A stretch of DNA of 64,000 nt from Tamarix chinensis (lineage: Eukaryota > Streptophyta > Magnoliopsida > Caryophyllales > Tamaricaceae), in assembly GCA_030549775.1 (NCBI GenBank), contig CM060181.1, positions 61,191,701-61,255,700 on the forward strand. Direction: 5' to 3'. The translations under genes and the position numbers were made by a program. Numbering within the stretch: position 1 is the first letter of the stretch; the number at the start of each line of letters is the position of its first letter. This document shows, piece by piece, positions 24,658-36,130 of this stretch. The notes beneath the pieces are model-generated. The model did not search any database. It was not told the DNA's origin and saw only the letters and a program-made list of their open reading frames with translations.

Positions 24658-25130
24658 TGTATAAGTAAGGATGAAAACGCGGCGGTGTATACCCATATCT
24701 GATAAGAAAATCTATACTCGAATATGTATCTGTACCCGAATCCATATCTGCTAACACATCTACATCCGTATTAGTTGGATATCCATTACCTGATCGATTA
24801 TCCGTTTACCCATTAATGGATATTATCCAATGGATAAATCTATTGTCCGACGGATAATCCCATTTAGACTTAAGCCAAATGACAACTTTAACCTTAATTT
24901 ATACTATATTTATTTTAAAATTAAGGGTAAAAGGGTAATTACATATCAGATAAACGGGTACGGGTATGGATATCACATACTCGTAACCGTACCCAAACCA
25001 GATAGGGTATTATTTTTCATCCTTCATATACGTACCCGTATTCATTTCTCTATATCCGTTTAAGTATCCATCGGATAAAATCCGTTGGATTTCAGGTAAA
25101 ATCCGCCCCCTTTACATCCTTATGTAAAAT
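24658..25130. repeat. 8-bp target duplication flanking the MITE
   Basis: TGTATAAG (24658-24665) and TGTAAAAT (25123-25130) match at 6 of 8 positions, the length expected for hAT transposons. The coordinates give the outer bounds of the two copies. Confidence 0.6.
24666..25122. mobile_element. hAT-like MITE (457 bp)
   Basis: The left end TAAGGATGAAAACGCGGCGG and the reverse complement of the right end, TAAGGATGTAAAGGGGGCGG, match at 17 of 20 bases. An 8-bp imperfect target duplication flanks it. The inside is rich in GGATA/TATCC words that form further inverted repeats. It interrupts a tract that is continuous in copy A near position 440, so the empty site is visible in this same window. It has no coding capacity; the open frame at 24830-25063 is a by-product. 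Mobilisation in trans by a hAT transposase is inferred from the ends and the 8-bp duplication. Confidence 0.75.
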
Positions 25131-25395
25131 CCTCCTAGAGCTTCATATTATCCATGGCTTAGGCTAGTGTAGTATCCCATCTTTTAGCCAATGTGGTTAT
25201 TTTCTGAGAGGGGGTTATTTTCATCCCAACCTATTGCCTGGTGTCCATCACTGATCCACTTGTCCTCAAGACCAATTGACTTGCCTTGTGGAACTCATCA
25301 ACCGGTTGGTCAGGAACTTTAGTGGTCTTGGACTCAAGTTAAACCTATTGATTGCTTTAGCTAAACATATCGATAGGATCGTAGAACACTTAATC

Positions 25396-27696
25396 TGTAA
25401 CACTCTAAAGTTTCAAATCATAAAATTTTGTTTTGAAAGCAATGAGAAAGCATGTGAAAAGCAAAACCAAGGATTGTTACTACTACATGAATTATGAAAG
25501 TGGTGTGGTCATCAGCTAACCCTATCCTGATGTATGACAAAAGAAACAACAAACGAAAAAGATGCATGGTGATGATTATATTAAAACGATACTAGTGATA
25601 ATGAAGATGAGAACAATAAGATAGATAGGAAGGAGTATGAGAGTTTATAAATATCAAATACTGGAATCAAAGAAAAGAGTTTAAATAACCCAAAAAAATA
25701 AGAACTTCCCAACGTAGTAGGTAAAACACATCTGTTTGTTCAGCCTAACTCTTATGTACAAAAACATAAATCTCCAATCCCAAGCAATAGCTAGCTACTC
25801 ACCTACATCATCATCCTTAGTGTCCTCTAACTTAGAATTATACCCCTACAAGTCATCCTCTACTCTATGAGACATAAGCTAGATCATCACAATGACAACA
25901 TAAGTATAGTATCAAAGTACAGGTAAAAGAGACTACCTAATATATGGTAAGGCTCATAGAATATATTAAAGTCACATATAGCCACGGGATAAGTACAACA
26001 ATATAAATTAACACTTAGGCTCATGGCTATAATACAACAAGGCACACTTAGATGGAGATCGTGGAAAAATTGTAATACAGTAAATGCACCACAACCACAT
26101 GATATTAACCATATTATAAATCTTCCTTTAGTGATCACATAATTTCAAGTTATTAAGATAATTAGTTCGACAACACCTAATTATCCGCCATGAACAAAAG
26201 TCATGGGAGTATACAAATATAATGGGATACCACTCCCACCACATAGGGTCACATAACGTTGAAGGAAATTTCTCTAGGGATACCACACCCATCACACATC
26301 AAGTGCACCTACTGCAACGGCTAACACAATTTGGGAGACTACACCCACAACACATTGAGGCTTGTGCTGAGATACCTCACCTACTCAAACTGGACTCTGA
26401 TGCGATGCTAACTTTCCATAGCACAATCTTATACCTTAAAGACATGCACATACCCCCTATCAACAACAACTTAGTGGAAAACGAAAAAGGTAATGAGTGA
26501 AAATATAAAACACACAAAGACCAACCCCTAACTCCTCTTACACTACCCCAAGAGTTTGAGAAAAATGGTTAAAAAAAATCTTATTCCAAAATTATTAATT
26601 TCCTAGTGATATCACAAATCCAAAATTAATTCCATAAATAATGAGTTGGGTTTTTCCATGTGATAACACCAAACAGAATTAAATACCATTATTATCCAAA
26701 TTAGTTATTTTCAAATGAAAACACCAAACACATCACAACGCATAAAAGGCACTAATTAGGTGTTTAGATACCAAAATTAATCAATTCAAGTCCCAAATAT
26801 CATTATTATGATACTTATAAATTTTAGGGTAAACATGGTTGAAATTGTAATTTAGATGTTGTAACTAGATTGAGGTATCAACATCAAATACCAAAAATAA
26901 GGATGACATTTAACAACAAACCTAGCAAAATACAGTTGGACTAATTTATTAGTCCCTGAAAATTGTCGACTTGTTTAGTTACTTAAGACCTAAGAAAAAA
27001 ATAACACTAATGGACCAGCAAATAGTTGGTCTCAAAGATTGATTGTTTATAGGAAACTAGTCACTAGGTTTTGTCCAACTTGTTGATTTGTCTAATAAGA
27101 GACATGACCATTTCGATTAGAAGGTCACAAGTTAGTGGGCTTGGAAAATTAATTAACTATTAGTAGGGACCATTCAAATTGTTCATCAAACTAATTGATT
27201 GCTCTCATAATCATAAGATCAAAATTTTGAAACCATGTAATTGTTGACACAACAAGCCGATGGGTTTAATGAATCAATCAACTCGTTTGGATAAAACAAC
27301 ACCCAACCTAGTGATACACAAACCAAAATTATTAAAACTTTACCATATTAATCCTAACATGCTGCTATGTCATAAAACACAAAAACATAAATGTTCCACA
27401 CATAGAATCATATGAATACATGGTATTATAGAAATTTAAGCGAAATAATACTTAAATTGCCATATCATGCATAAAATTAGAGAAACCAAACAATGCTTAA
27501 TTTGTTGGAAGAAACTCTACCTCATGCTTGAATTCTAGAATATAATTAGCTCATGCTCAACATAGAAACACACAATGAAAATGGAACCATATTAGGCAAT
27601 AGAAACATCATTTATATTAATAATGAGAATACCTTACCTTGAAATAATTCTTCTAGCACAAAACTCCTAACTTTGTGGCTGTTTACCAAGAATTTG
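25396..27696 (-). repeat. Partial long LTR in inverted orientation (copy C)
   Basis: It begins TGTAACACTCTAAAG, the reverse complement of an LTR 3' end like that at 1584. Its contents run in reverse order to copies A and B: 26270-26310 mirrors 628-665, 26590-26770 mirrors the GGTGTTAT repeats, 26940-27300 mirrors the 'cgaccagtt' block, and 27640-27690 mirrors 23400-23450. It is cut at 27696 by the next LTR. No gene is supported. Confidence 0.6.
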
Positions 27697-27770
27697 TGTA
27701 ACATCGCCAAAATTCACTACTAAAAAAAAATTAAAAGTTTATGAGGAAGCAAGTACAATAAATTCTTTGG

Positions 27771-27775
27771 GGTTC
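27771..27775. repeat. Target-site duplication GGTTC, left copy
   Basis: GGTTC precedes TGTAACAC at 27776. An identical GGTTC follows TATTACA at 33031-33035. Confidence 0.85.
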
Positions 27776-28469
27776 TGTAACACACCCAAAAGTCACTACT
27801 GAAAAATTTCGTTTTATTAAAAGATAATTGCGGAAGCAAATTAATGAAACGTGAACTTTGGGAGTATTACTGCCACACTTAGTACCAGACCGGTTCACTC
27901 ATACCGTTCCAGTACTAAGTGCTAAGGCTAAAGGAAAATGAATACGATTTGTAAGAAATTCAACATACATAAATCAGAGTGGGTTTGCAAGAAATTCACA
28001 TACTTAAATCGGAGTAGCGCATCAAATCACTTATATGAATAAAATCCACCAATGGTGGTTACAATAACATTAAAACCAGGAATTTAAAGAGAAAGAGAAA
28101 ACCCTAACGATACCGGATAACTCATTACTCTCTTTCCCGCATCCCACTTGAGTAGCACCTGAAAAGACCTGCAAGAGCACGACCCATTGAATAGGCAGGG
28201 GCCCCAAAAAGGGAATCCCTTCAGTACTACGGTACTGAGTAACCCTTTAATACCACACTTAAAAACAGGCCCGTATACGGCACATAATGCAAGCTACACT
28301 CATAAATAATGAGAGGTGCATACATAACAATAACATGCATAATAATTTATAAGTCACGATAGATACTTTGGGCCTTAAGTCATGTCATAGTGTAAGATCA
28401 ATACATTCGGGCCTTAAGCCATTATTCCGTCACCATTTAATCAATATCATATTTTATATCCATGTGAGT

Positions 28470-28930
28470 GCGAGAACCCAACTATTATAGCTGGTGGACC
28501 AAAAAGTATACACTTAGGGCAGAACGCCTCTGACCACTATTATTTCCGGTGGACCGGAAGATAAACACACAGGGCAGAACGCACCTGACCACTATTATTT
28601 GCCGGTGGACCGGTCTGGCCCCGACTCACATGGTGTTCCACTATAAGTGATTAATATTTTTCCATAATCTTATTCATATACATAACTGATTTTATTGAGC
28701 TCGGGACCCCCACTATTATTATCGATGGACCGGAATACTTATAAACTCATCATCTAGGGCACAATGCTCCTGGCCACTATTATAACCGGTGGACCGGGAT
28801 ATATAAGAATCATCATCCAGGGCACAATGCTCCTGGCCACTATTATAACCGGTGGACCGGGATATATAAGAGTCATCATCCAGAGCACAACGCTTCTGGC
28901 CACTATTATAACCGGTCCACCGGTACTCAA
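28470..28930 (-). repeat. 63-bp tandem repeats with a CCGGTGGACCGG core (solo LTR)
   Basis: CCACTATTATAACCGGTGG recurs at 28774, 28837 and 28900, exactly 63 bp apart, with more diverged units before them. The core is close to an inverted repeat, and the third unit reads ACCGGTCCACCGG. Equivalent units are in the outer LTR (33800-34230) and in the LTR at the window end (61955-62290). Confidence 0.75.
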
Positions 28931-29639
28931 TATCATAATCATCTGGGCCCGGCTCATTAATATTCTACTTTCAATAATAGTATCTTTCCTTTTTTAATCA
29001 GCACATCAATCATATTTATTTGCCTCGAACGGGAGATCAATAACCCGGGACACAAAGGTACACCGGTCGTGCCGGTGCATATCAGCTACTCAGTACCCTT
29101 CAACCATGAACCTAAGGACGCAAAGGTACCCTGGTTGTACTGGTGCATAAAGCTAACTCAGTACCCTACCGAAAAGGACACCTAATCCATAAGTATGTAT
29201 ACCCCCTAACTAGGTCCGTAGAGCTAGAAAGAGTAAGATATAGGGCCTGGCTGGGGCACAAAGGCACACCAACAAATACCAGAACAATCGTGGACTAAAC
29301 CACGTCCTTAGTGTAGCGACCCCTAAGGAGTTACCATTCCCGATCTCGAGGTCTTTCACTTTAAGTAATAGTGTCTTAATTAAGGTGATCACGAAAAGCA
29401 CGATAATCCGATACTTATTCACTTTCAATCGTTCTGATATCATTAATCGTTTCTTATTCAGATGATTATCCAGGATATCACAGAGAAACCATTAAGGCCA
29501 TACTAATTATCAAATACTCTTACTTGGGTAATCATCATTATTTGAATCATATCATAATGTTCCACAATCATAACAATATGTTAAGTACAAATTACTCCTT
29601 AACCCCTTACTTATATAATTACTAAGTATCCATTCCTTA

Positions 29640-30870
29640 CTTGATAAATTACCATATTACCCTTAAGGTTGCATAATTACCAAATTATCCCTTGTCCACT
29701 TTAGATTACCAAATTGTCTCCTACACTTTTTAGATCACCATTCACCCCTCATAATTACTACACTTATCATATTTCCCATTTGGTTGGTTATATTACCAAA
29801 TCGCCCTTCTCCTTTGTTATAATTACAAAACTGCCCTCGAGTTGGATAAATTACTAAATTACCCTCCTTCATTATCATGATTACTATTTTGCCCTTTTAG
29901 TTGGTTAAATAATTATCACTTTATCCTATAATTGGCTAAATCACCAAATTGCCCCTTTAGTTGGATAAATTACCAGATTGCCCTTCTCCTTTATCATAAT
30001 TACCATTTTACCCCTCTCAATTATTTTAATTGCCATTTACCCTTTTTAATTATCATAAATCCCAAATTACCCTTCTTCATAATTACCAACATTAATTTAC
30101 CCTTCTTCATAATCATAATTATTAATATACCCTTCTCCATATTTATAATTACTATATTACCCTTCTCTATTATTAAAATTACCATAATACCCTTTAATTG
30201 GTTAATTTACCAAATTACCATTCTCTAGTATCATACTTATCCAATTGCCCTTCTACAATCATAATTTAATCACTAAATTATCTTTCGCCGTTATCATAAT
30301 TACCATGTTACCCCTTACTCCCAAGTTTACTATAATATCCTTTTATTTACAAGATTACCCTTCTACCCCTTACTTTTAAATTACCATAATATCCTTTTAT
30401 TTATGAAAATTACCACCATACCCCTCTTACTTGTACAATTACCATAACACCCCTTTTACTTTACAAATTACTATCTTACCCTCTTTCATCCAAAATTACC
30501 ATTTTTATCTTTCCTTATAAAATTACCATCTTGCCCTTCCTTTCCAAAATTACCATATTACCCCTTACTTATAAATTACCATTTTGCCATTCACTTATAC
30601 AATTACCATATTACCACTTACTTAGGAAATTACGATTTTGCCCCTCTACCTTCAAAATTACCATATTGCCCCTTTTACTTGAAAATTACCCTAATACCCT
30701 TCTTTCTCACAACTTCAAATTTTTATCCTTATACTTATAAATTATCATTCCACCCCTTTCTTTGAAATTACCAAAATACCCTTTTTGCTTATAAAATTAC
30801 CAAAATACCCTTTTTGCTTACAAAATTACCAAAATACCCTTTTCACTTATAAAATTTCCACTCAACCCCT
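29640..30870 (-). repeat. About 1.2-kb degenerate minisatellite, ~29-bp unit (solo LTR)
   Basis: Units of the type AAATTACCAAAATACCCTTT repeat through the interval; the youngest lie at 30771, 30800 and 30829, exactly 29 bp apart. The open frames at 29932-30228 and 30531-30740 are translations of this array and not genes. Confidence 0.75.
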
Positions 30871-31499
30871 TTATTCACCATTTTTATGAATTTACTAACA
30901 CTACATAAAATAATGATATTAATACTTCATTTTTATCATCTAAGTCCACCAACTTGTCATTATTCAACATAATACTCATTAACAACTACATACATTGATT
31001 CACATACCTCATAAGCATAATTACTAAAATACCCTTAGACAATAACTTTATTCATGCATTAGCAACATGATACATCATAAACAAGCATTTAACATTTCCA
31101 TCAATAATCAAACTCCTTCCTTAATTAACATACCTACATATGGCACAAAAGTTATCATGCTTTTTCTTTTTATCAAACAATATAAGAAACCATATACATA
31201 TCATGCTAAGTACACCGAACATGCATAAAATCATACTAAACCCCTAATGTGCTAGCATATGTTTTTCCATATATTTAAGGGAGGATTAATGGTTACCTTA
31301 ATCCCACAAAATATCAAATCTTACCAAGCATAATTAGCAACTCAACACCTAAAAATAATATCCATCATATTTATGTTAGAAACAAGAAATTAAAAAGGAT
31401 AAGACTTTATAAAAATTTATTTAATAATAAAACACTTAACATAAAATACTATTATACCTTAAAAATTAGCCAAGAAATTTTCAAAATAAAGGGGAGCTC

Positions 31500-32700
31500 A
31501 CCCTGCATGAGCAACGTGAGTTTCATGCAGAAATGAGAGGGGGAAAGGCTCGAAGAGGGGTGAGGTAGAAGAGAGGAGAGGTGGTTCGGTTTAGGGACTT
31601 TAGGCTAAAAAAGAAGGTAGTTAGGGGAGGATCTAAGGCAAGGGAATGGTGCAGAAGTGAAGAGGGGGTGTAGGTGGAGGCTAAGGATGGTTTCACGGTG
31701 GCATAGGGTGGCGGCAAGGCGGCGAAGTTGGCTGCCGAGAAGGTCGAGGTGGAGGAGTTGTGAAGGAAGGAAAAGGAGAGGGAAAAATGGAAGGGTTCAA
31801 GGGCTTTTTTTGGCCAACTAATGCATGGCGGTTGTAGAGGGGTTGCAGGGTGTCGAATGGTAAGTTGGGTGGCGGAAGAGGTGGCCGGACGGCGGCGGAA
31901 GCGGCGATTGCAGGTGGCTCGGTGGTAAGGGGAAAAACTAGGGAGAAAAAGGAAGAAGAGGAGAAGGGAGGAAGTGCAGGGCTCGAAGGGCTTGGGGGGT
32001 CTCGTGGTGGTGCAGGGTGGTAGTAGGTGATGGCAGAAGGCGGCGCAGGGGTTGGGCTTGGTGGTTCAAGTGGCGGTGGGCGGCGGCGTAGAGAGAAAAC
32101 ATAAAAAAATGGGGAAGAAGGAAGGAGAGAAGGGAGAGCTTGGGGGAAGGAGTAGGGCTCGAAAAATATGGGAATGAAGGGCTGGTGAGGGTAAGAAAAA
32201 GAAGAGGGTGAGGCAGGGGGAGCAGGCGGCCGATCGATGCTACAGCGTGGTGGCAGGGCTGGTCGGGTGGCAGGGAGAAGGAAGGGGAGAAGAGGGAAAG
32301 AAACAGGGGCACGCGGGGTGTGGTCCAAGAGCCGGTTTGGCTCGAAAAGGGAAGAAAATGACGGAGGAAGAGAGAGAGAGTAGCAGGGGGCATGTGTGGT
32401 GGTAGGAGGCGGCAGTGGTCGGGCGTGCATGGAGGACGGGAGCAGGTCGGGGCGTGGGAGAAGAAGAAGGGAAGAAGGAGACTAGGCGGGCGGCTGGACC
32501 GGCGCAGGAAAGAAGGGAGTCGGCCGATCCAGGGAGAAAAATAAAGGAAGGAGGGCGGCTGGGTATGCCGTGCGTGGGAGAAGGAGGAGCCGGGGGAACG
32601 AGCCTGGCCCAAACGCGCGCAAGGAGGGCTGGCCAGGTGAGGCAGCCCAAGGGAGGAAATAAAAAGAAAAAGAAAAGAAGAAAGAGGAAAAAGGGAATGG
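31500..32700 (-). other. Strongly strand-asymmetric purine-rich tract (LTR leader)
   Basis: The plus strand is dominated by GGN and GAA triplets, the minus strand by CCN and TTC. By position it corresponds to the pyrimidine-rich leader behind the promoter of the related LTRs (compare 14640-15060). The compositional bias suppresses stop codons and creates several overlapping frames of up to 245 codons on the minus strand (31693-32430, 31938-32612, 32240-32650) that are only P, S and H repeats; no domain is visible. Confidence 0.6.
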
Positions 32701-33030
32701 AAAATAGGGAAAAATAAAATAAATTAATTTATAAAATAATAAAATGTAATATTCTTGATAAATTATTTAAATTGATAATTTAATTCATTATAATCTAATA
32801 TATTAATTTAAAAAGGATAAGGTTAGTAAAATATTAGTTTGGAAATTTATTTAAATAAAATAACATGATAAATAACAAAATATCCATTTTAATTTACTAA
32901 ATATTCCCGTCTAATTTTATATACTCAAAAATCCATAATTTAATTAAATTAAATAATTCTAAAAGCTAATTTATTTCAAATAAAAGCTATTTATTAAATT
33001 ATTAGTTTTCTAAAAATTTGGGGTATTACA

Positions 33031-33035
33031 GGTTC
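33031..33035. repeat. Target-site duplication GGTTC, right copy
   Basis: Identical to 27771-27775. Directly after it the outer LTR resumes. Confidence 0.85.
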
Positions 33036-33789
33036 TACTATCACACTAAGTACCAGACCGGTTTCTTTTACCGTTCGAATACTAAATGCCAAGGCTAAAA
33101 ATATACTTTAGATAAATTTCAAGAATACATTTACGAATTAAAGTAGCATAATAGTTAGGAAGGTTAACTCACCTTTCAAAGAAAACCCACTAATTATGGT
33201 TACAAAAAAAATGTTAGCAGAAAGGAAATACAAAAGGTGTGAAGAAGAACACAGAAGGACTTCTCAATTCAATACACTAGTAAGCATCTTGGATAACCCT
33301 ACGCTTTCAATTCCAAAGGGAGCTTGCAAGCTAACATGTAAAGGCCACTACCCATTCAATAAATAAGGGCCCAAGAAAGGAACCCTTCAATACTATGGTA
33401 CTGAGTAACGCTTTATACGAGACTAATATGCAAGGCCCACATGCAACACATCAAACACGCGATCATGGAATAAGACATATATTAACTTTAATACAATAAC
33501 CAGTCGGATAGCTACATGCATCAAGATTAGATACCCCAAATGCCCATTCGCTTAGAATTAACAACACTGATTAGTGGAACAATCAAGCGATACTCTTTAT
33601 AGTATAATTAGAGAGTCAAGTTGTCCTCAGCGGGAAGTGCAACTCACAAAATTGACACACAAAACTTATTAACAACATTATAATAAGAATGCCATACACA
33701 TTAGTATGACATATTAGTTCATTCATTATTTTCTGTATTCAAGCCATTAGTGTCATAATGAGTCATATCTTGAATTATATCAATGTGGT

Positions 33790-34260
33790 TCAGGGACCCC
33801 ACTATTAAGACCGGTTGACTAGTAAACCTAATGTAATCTAGGATAAAATATTCTTGACCACTATTATATTAGATAGACAAGTAAATCTACTATAATCCAC
33901 ATGCAGAATGCTCCTAACTACTATTATAACTAGCGGACCGATACACGGTCCCAACCCTTGTAGTGTTCCACTATAACTGATTAGTGTCATTTTTATAGAT
34001 TATTATCATCCAAGGGATTCATTATTTGAGCTTGGGACCCCCAATATTCTTACTGGTGGACTAGTACTAGAAAATCAAGATAGAATGCACCTAACCACTA
34101 TTGTAAACGGTGGACTTGTGAATATAATATAATTTAGGGTAGAACACACCTAACCACTCTTATAACTAGAACACTATTAAGTATTCTACAATCTAGGGAA
34201 GAACACACCTGACCACTGTTATAACTTATGGATCTATAAATATCTTGCACACGGCCCAAG
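33790..34260 (-). repeat. Diverged CCACTATTAT repeats of the outer LTR
   Basis: Units such as 'cactattaagaccggttgac' (33801), 'ccactattatattagataga' (33860) and 'ccactattgtaaacggtgga' (34097) are older versions of the 63-bp repeats of the solo LTR, in the same relative place. Confidence 0.6.
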
Positions 34261-34849
34261 CTCAATGATCTTCCACTTTAAGTGATTATTGTTTCATTCG
34301 TGTCTCATTTATTAAGATATCACACATACATGCATGCACAAACCATGTAAGACTCCTGAACTACTACAACCCTAACCAATCCTAACCTCATGGAAACCCT
34401 AACCCTCTAAACCAAGATAGACACACTCCCCAACAATCCCTTAAGTCCCTAAATTTATCTACTAACCCAAACATGCTATTTGAACCTTTTTTCTTGTAAG
34501 TCATAATTTTTCCTATTCCTCAGATATGATAACAATTGGCCCCTAAGGTTAATCTTCAAAACTTTAGTTTGCCCTAAATGAACCTAGCCCCTTCTCGACT
34601 ACTTTATTGGTCCTAAACTCCCACAACCAGGCATATTTTACCTTGATTATCCACCCCCTAAGGTTTTATAGCCTAACTTCCCATCTTGTTCATGTGATAC
34701 TAACCTTCGAAATTGAGCCTTTCTAGACACCCTAATTTCACCCTCCAATAGCCTCTTATTCTTTAGCACTCTATAGGCTCCCCAATAGTGCATGTTGCCC
34801 AGCCATATCACAAGTTACCCCCATATCCATTCATAGCAACCGACCATAC

Positions 34850-36130
34850 TCTCCTCACCTATTATCATAGCTCCATTGTGTTTGACTTGACCCATACATA
34901 TCTATTAGAATTATCACCCTAACACATGCCCAAATTATTAAAAGCCCTTAACCTATGTAATAATTGTAACCATGCAGAAAGAGATGTTACTAAGACCATA
35001 AATCCCTATTCTCACATCTAACACCAATTAACATTTACCATACACATTTATTAGCACAACCACTATTGCACCCTTAAATTTACCAAAATATCCCTAGGCC
35101 ATATAAATTCACCATTCATGCTCAAACATGTATTACTAATGCCACCAGACCCTATCTTTATACTTAGCACCAGCTATTTTCTACCAAGCACATCTATTAA
35201 GATAATCACACCTACACCTTCAAAATTAGTAAAATGCCCCTATGCCATTTAAAGACAACATTTAGGCCTAATATATACAGCTAATGCTACCAAAGCTTAT
35301 TTTCATACTTAACACCAATCATTACACAACATGCACATTTATTAGTATAATCACCCTTACATCTTTAAAATTAACATAATACCCTTATGCCATGTAATAA
35401 CACCATTTTATGTCAAACCATATTATGCTAATGCCACAAAAACTTATTTTCATACTTAACACCATTTAACAATTAGCGTACATGTTCATTAGTATAATCA
35501 TCTTTTTACCTTCAAAATTACCAAAATGCACCAACACCATATGATATCACTATTTATACCCAAGCATAAAGTACTAATTCCACCTACCTTATTATCATAC
35601 TTAACACCAATTATTTTTTAGCATACACATTTATTCGTATAATCACCTTTGCACCTTCAAAATTACCAAAATTCCCCTATACCATATGATATCATAATTT
35701 ATGCCTAAACATGAAATACTAATGCCACCAAACCATACTTAACAACAATTATTTCTTAGCATGCAAACTTATTAGTATCACCTCCCTCGTACCTTCAAAA
35801 TTACCAAAATACCCATATACCATATGATATCACCATTTGTGCCCAACATATATTACTAACACCATAAACCCCTATTTTCATTCCTAACACCAATTGTCAT
35901 TTATTGTGCATATTTATTACCTTAACTCCTATTACACATGCCAAATTATTAAAATGCCCCTAGGATATAAAATACTAATAATCATGCCCAACCATGCATT
36001 ACCAACGCCACAGAATCCTTATTGTTATTCTTAGCACCACCTAATCCCTAGCCACCACATTTATTGGAATTATCAAAATCATTCATTAAAATTTACCAAA
36101 ATACACCTACACCCTAAAATATTGATATTT
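34850..36130 (-). repeat. Nine-copy tandem array of ~145-bp units (outer LTR)
   Basis: The segment CCTTCAAAATTACCAAAATG and its variants start at about 34926, 35071, 35217, 35362, 35509, 35654, 35792, 35937 and 36083, spacings of 138-147. Between them each unit carries 'tatgccat...', 'atgctaatgccac', 'tacttaacaccaatta' and 'catttattagtataatcac' in the same order. The units are well diverged, so the array is old. It sits where the solo LTR has its 29-bp minisatellite. Confidence 0.8.

Larger units (their letters stand above)
14191..25395 (+). mobile_element. Gag-only (LARD-like) Ty3-gypsy element with giant LTRs
   Basis: A direct repeat pair starts at 14191 (TGGAATACCC) and 20846 (TGGTATAGTACC); the copies can be followed for at least 1.6 kb (14191-15800 against 20846-22480) and by landmark words further on. 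Between them lie a primer-site-like sequence, a repeat-bearing leader, one gag remnant (19140-19960) and a purine tract (AAGGGGTAG, 20838-20845). No protease, RT, RNase H or integrase is visible in the 2.3-kb interior, so the element looks non-autonomous by structure, not only by decay. The 3' LTR is broken by a MITE and then cut by another LTR at 25396. Confidence 0.65.
20846..25395 (+). repeat. 3' LTR of the gag-only element, split by a MITE and truncated
   Basis: The first 1.6 kb align with 14191-15800, for example 'tgatggcctag...gaagagaatatgatgta' at 15590 and 22270 and 'cattctctcccttcttccct' at 14946 and 21601. Farther on it carries the 'caatcgaccagtt' words (23740-24080) and the ~57-bp GGTGTTAT repeats (24250-24430) shared with copy A. 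The segment 22823-23164 is the pyrimidine-rich type of leader seen at 14640-15060, so the LTR may hold an internal duplication or the nested start of a second copy. The end is lost where another LTR begins at 25396. Confidence 0.5.
27776..33030 (-). mobile_element. Complete solo LTR (5,255 bp) nested in a related LTR
   Basis: Termini are TGTAACAC and GGGGTATTACA, with a perfect 5-bp duplication GGTTC on both sides. There is no gag or pol block anywhere inside, and its order of segments equals that of the outer LTR and of the copy starting at 61249: a 'cttagtaccagaccggttc' block, 63-bp repeats with CCGGTGGACCGG, a minisatellite, a purine-rich plus strand (pyrimidine-rich leader on the minus strand), then AT-rich DNA. 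It is therefore one LTR left after recombination between the two LTRs of a full element. Its length is extreme even among Tekay/Del-like LTRs. Confidence 0.8.

Noticed and set aside
24830..25063. 77-codon frame inside the MITE
   Set aside because: It arises from the GGATA-type inverted repeats of the MITE and has no transposase motif.
28754..28997. Repeated peptides on both strands (VIIVARSI... and LLATIITGG...)
   Set aside because: Because the 63-bp unit is a multiple of three, every frame yields a repeated peptide; this is not a repeat protein.
29932..30740. Open frames of 69-98 codons
   Set aside because: They translate the ~29-bp minisatellite of the solo LTR.
31693..32650. Minus-strand frames of 136-245 codons rich in P, S, H and L
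   Set aside because: They overlap each other in several frames within a biased purine/pyrimidine tract of an LTR, have no domain, and shift composition with the repeat.
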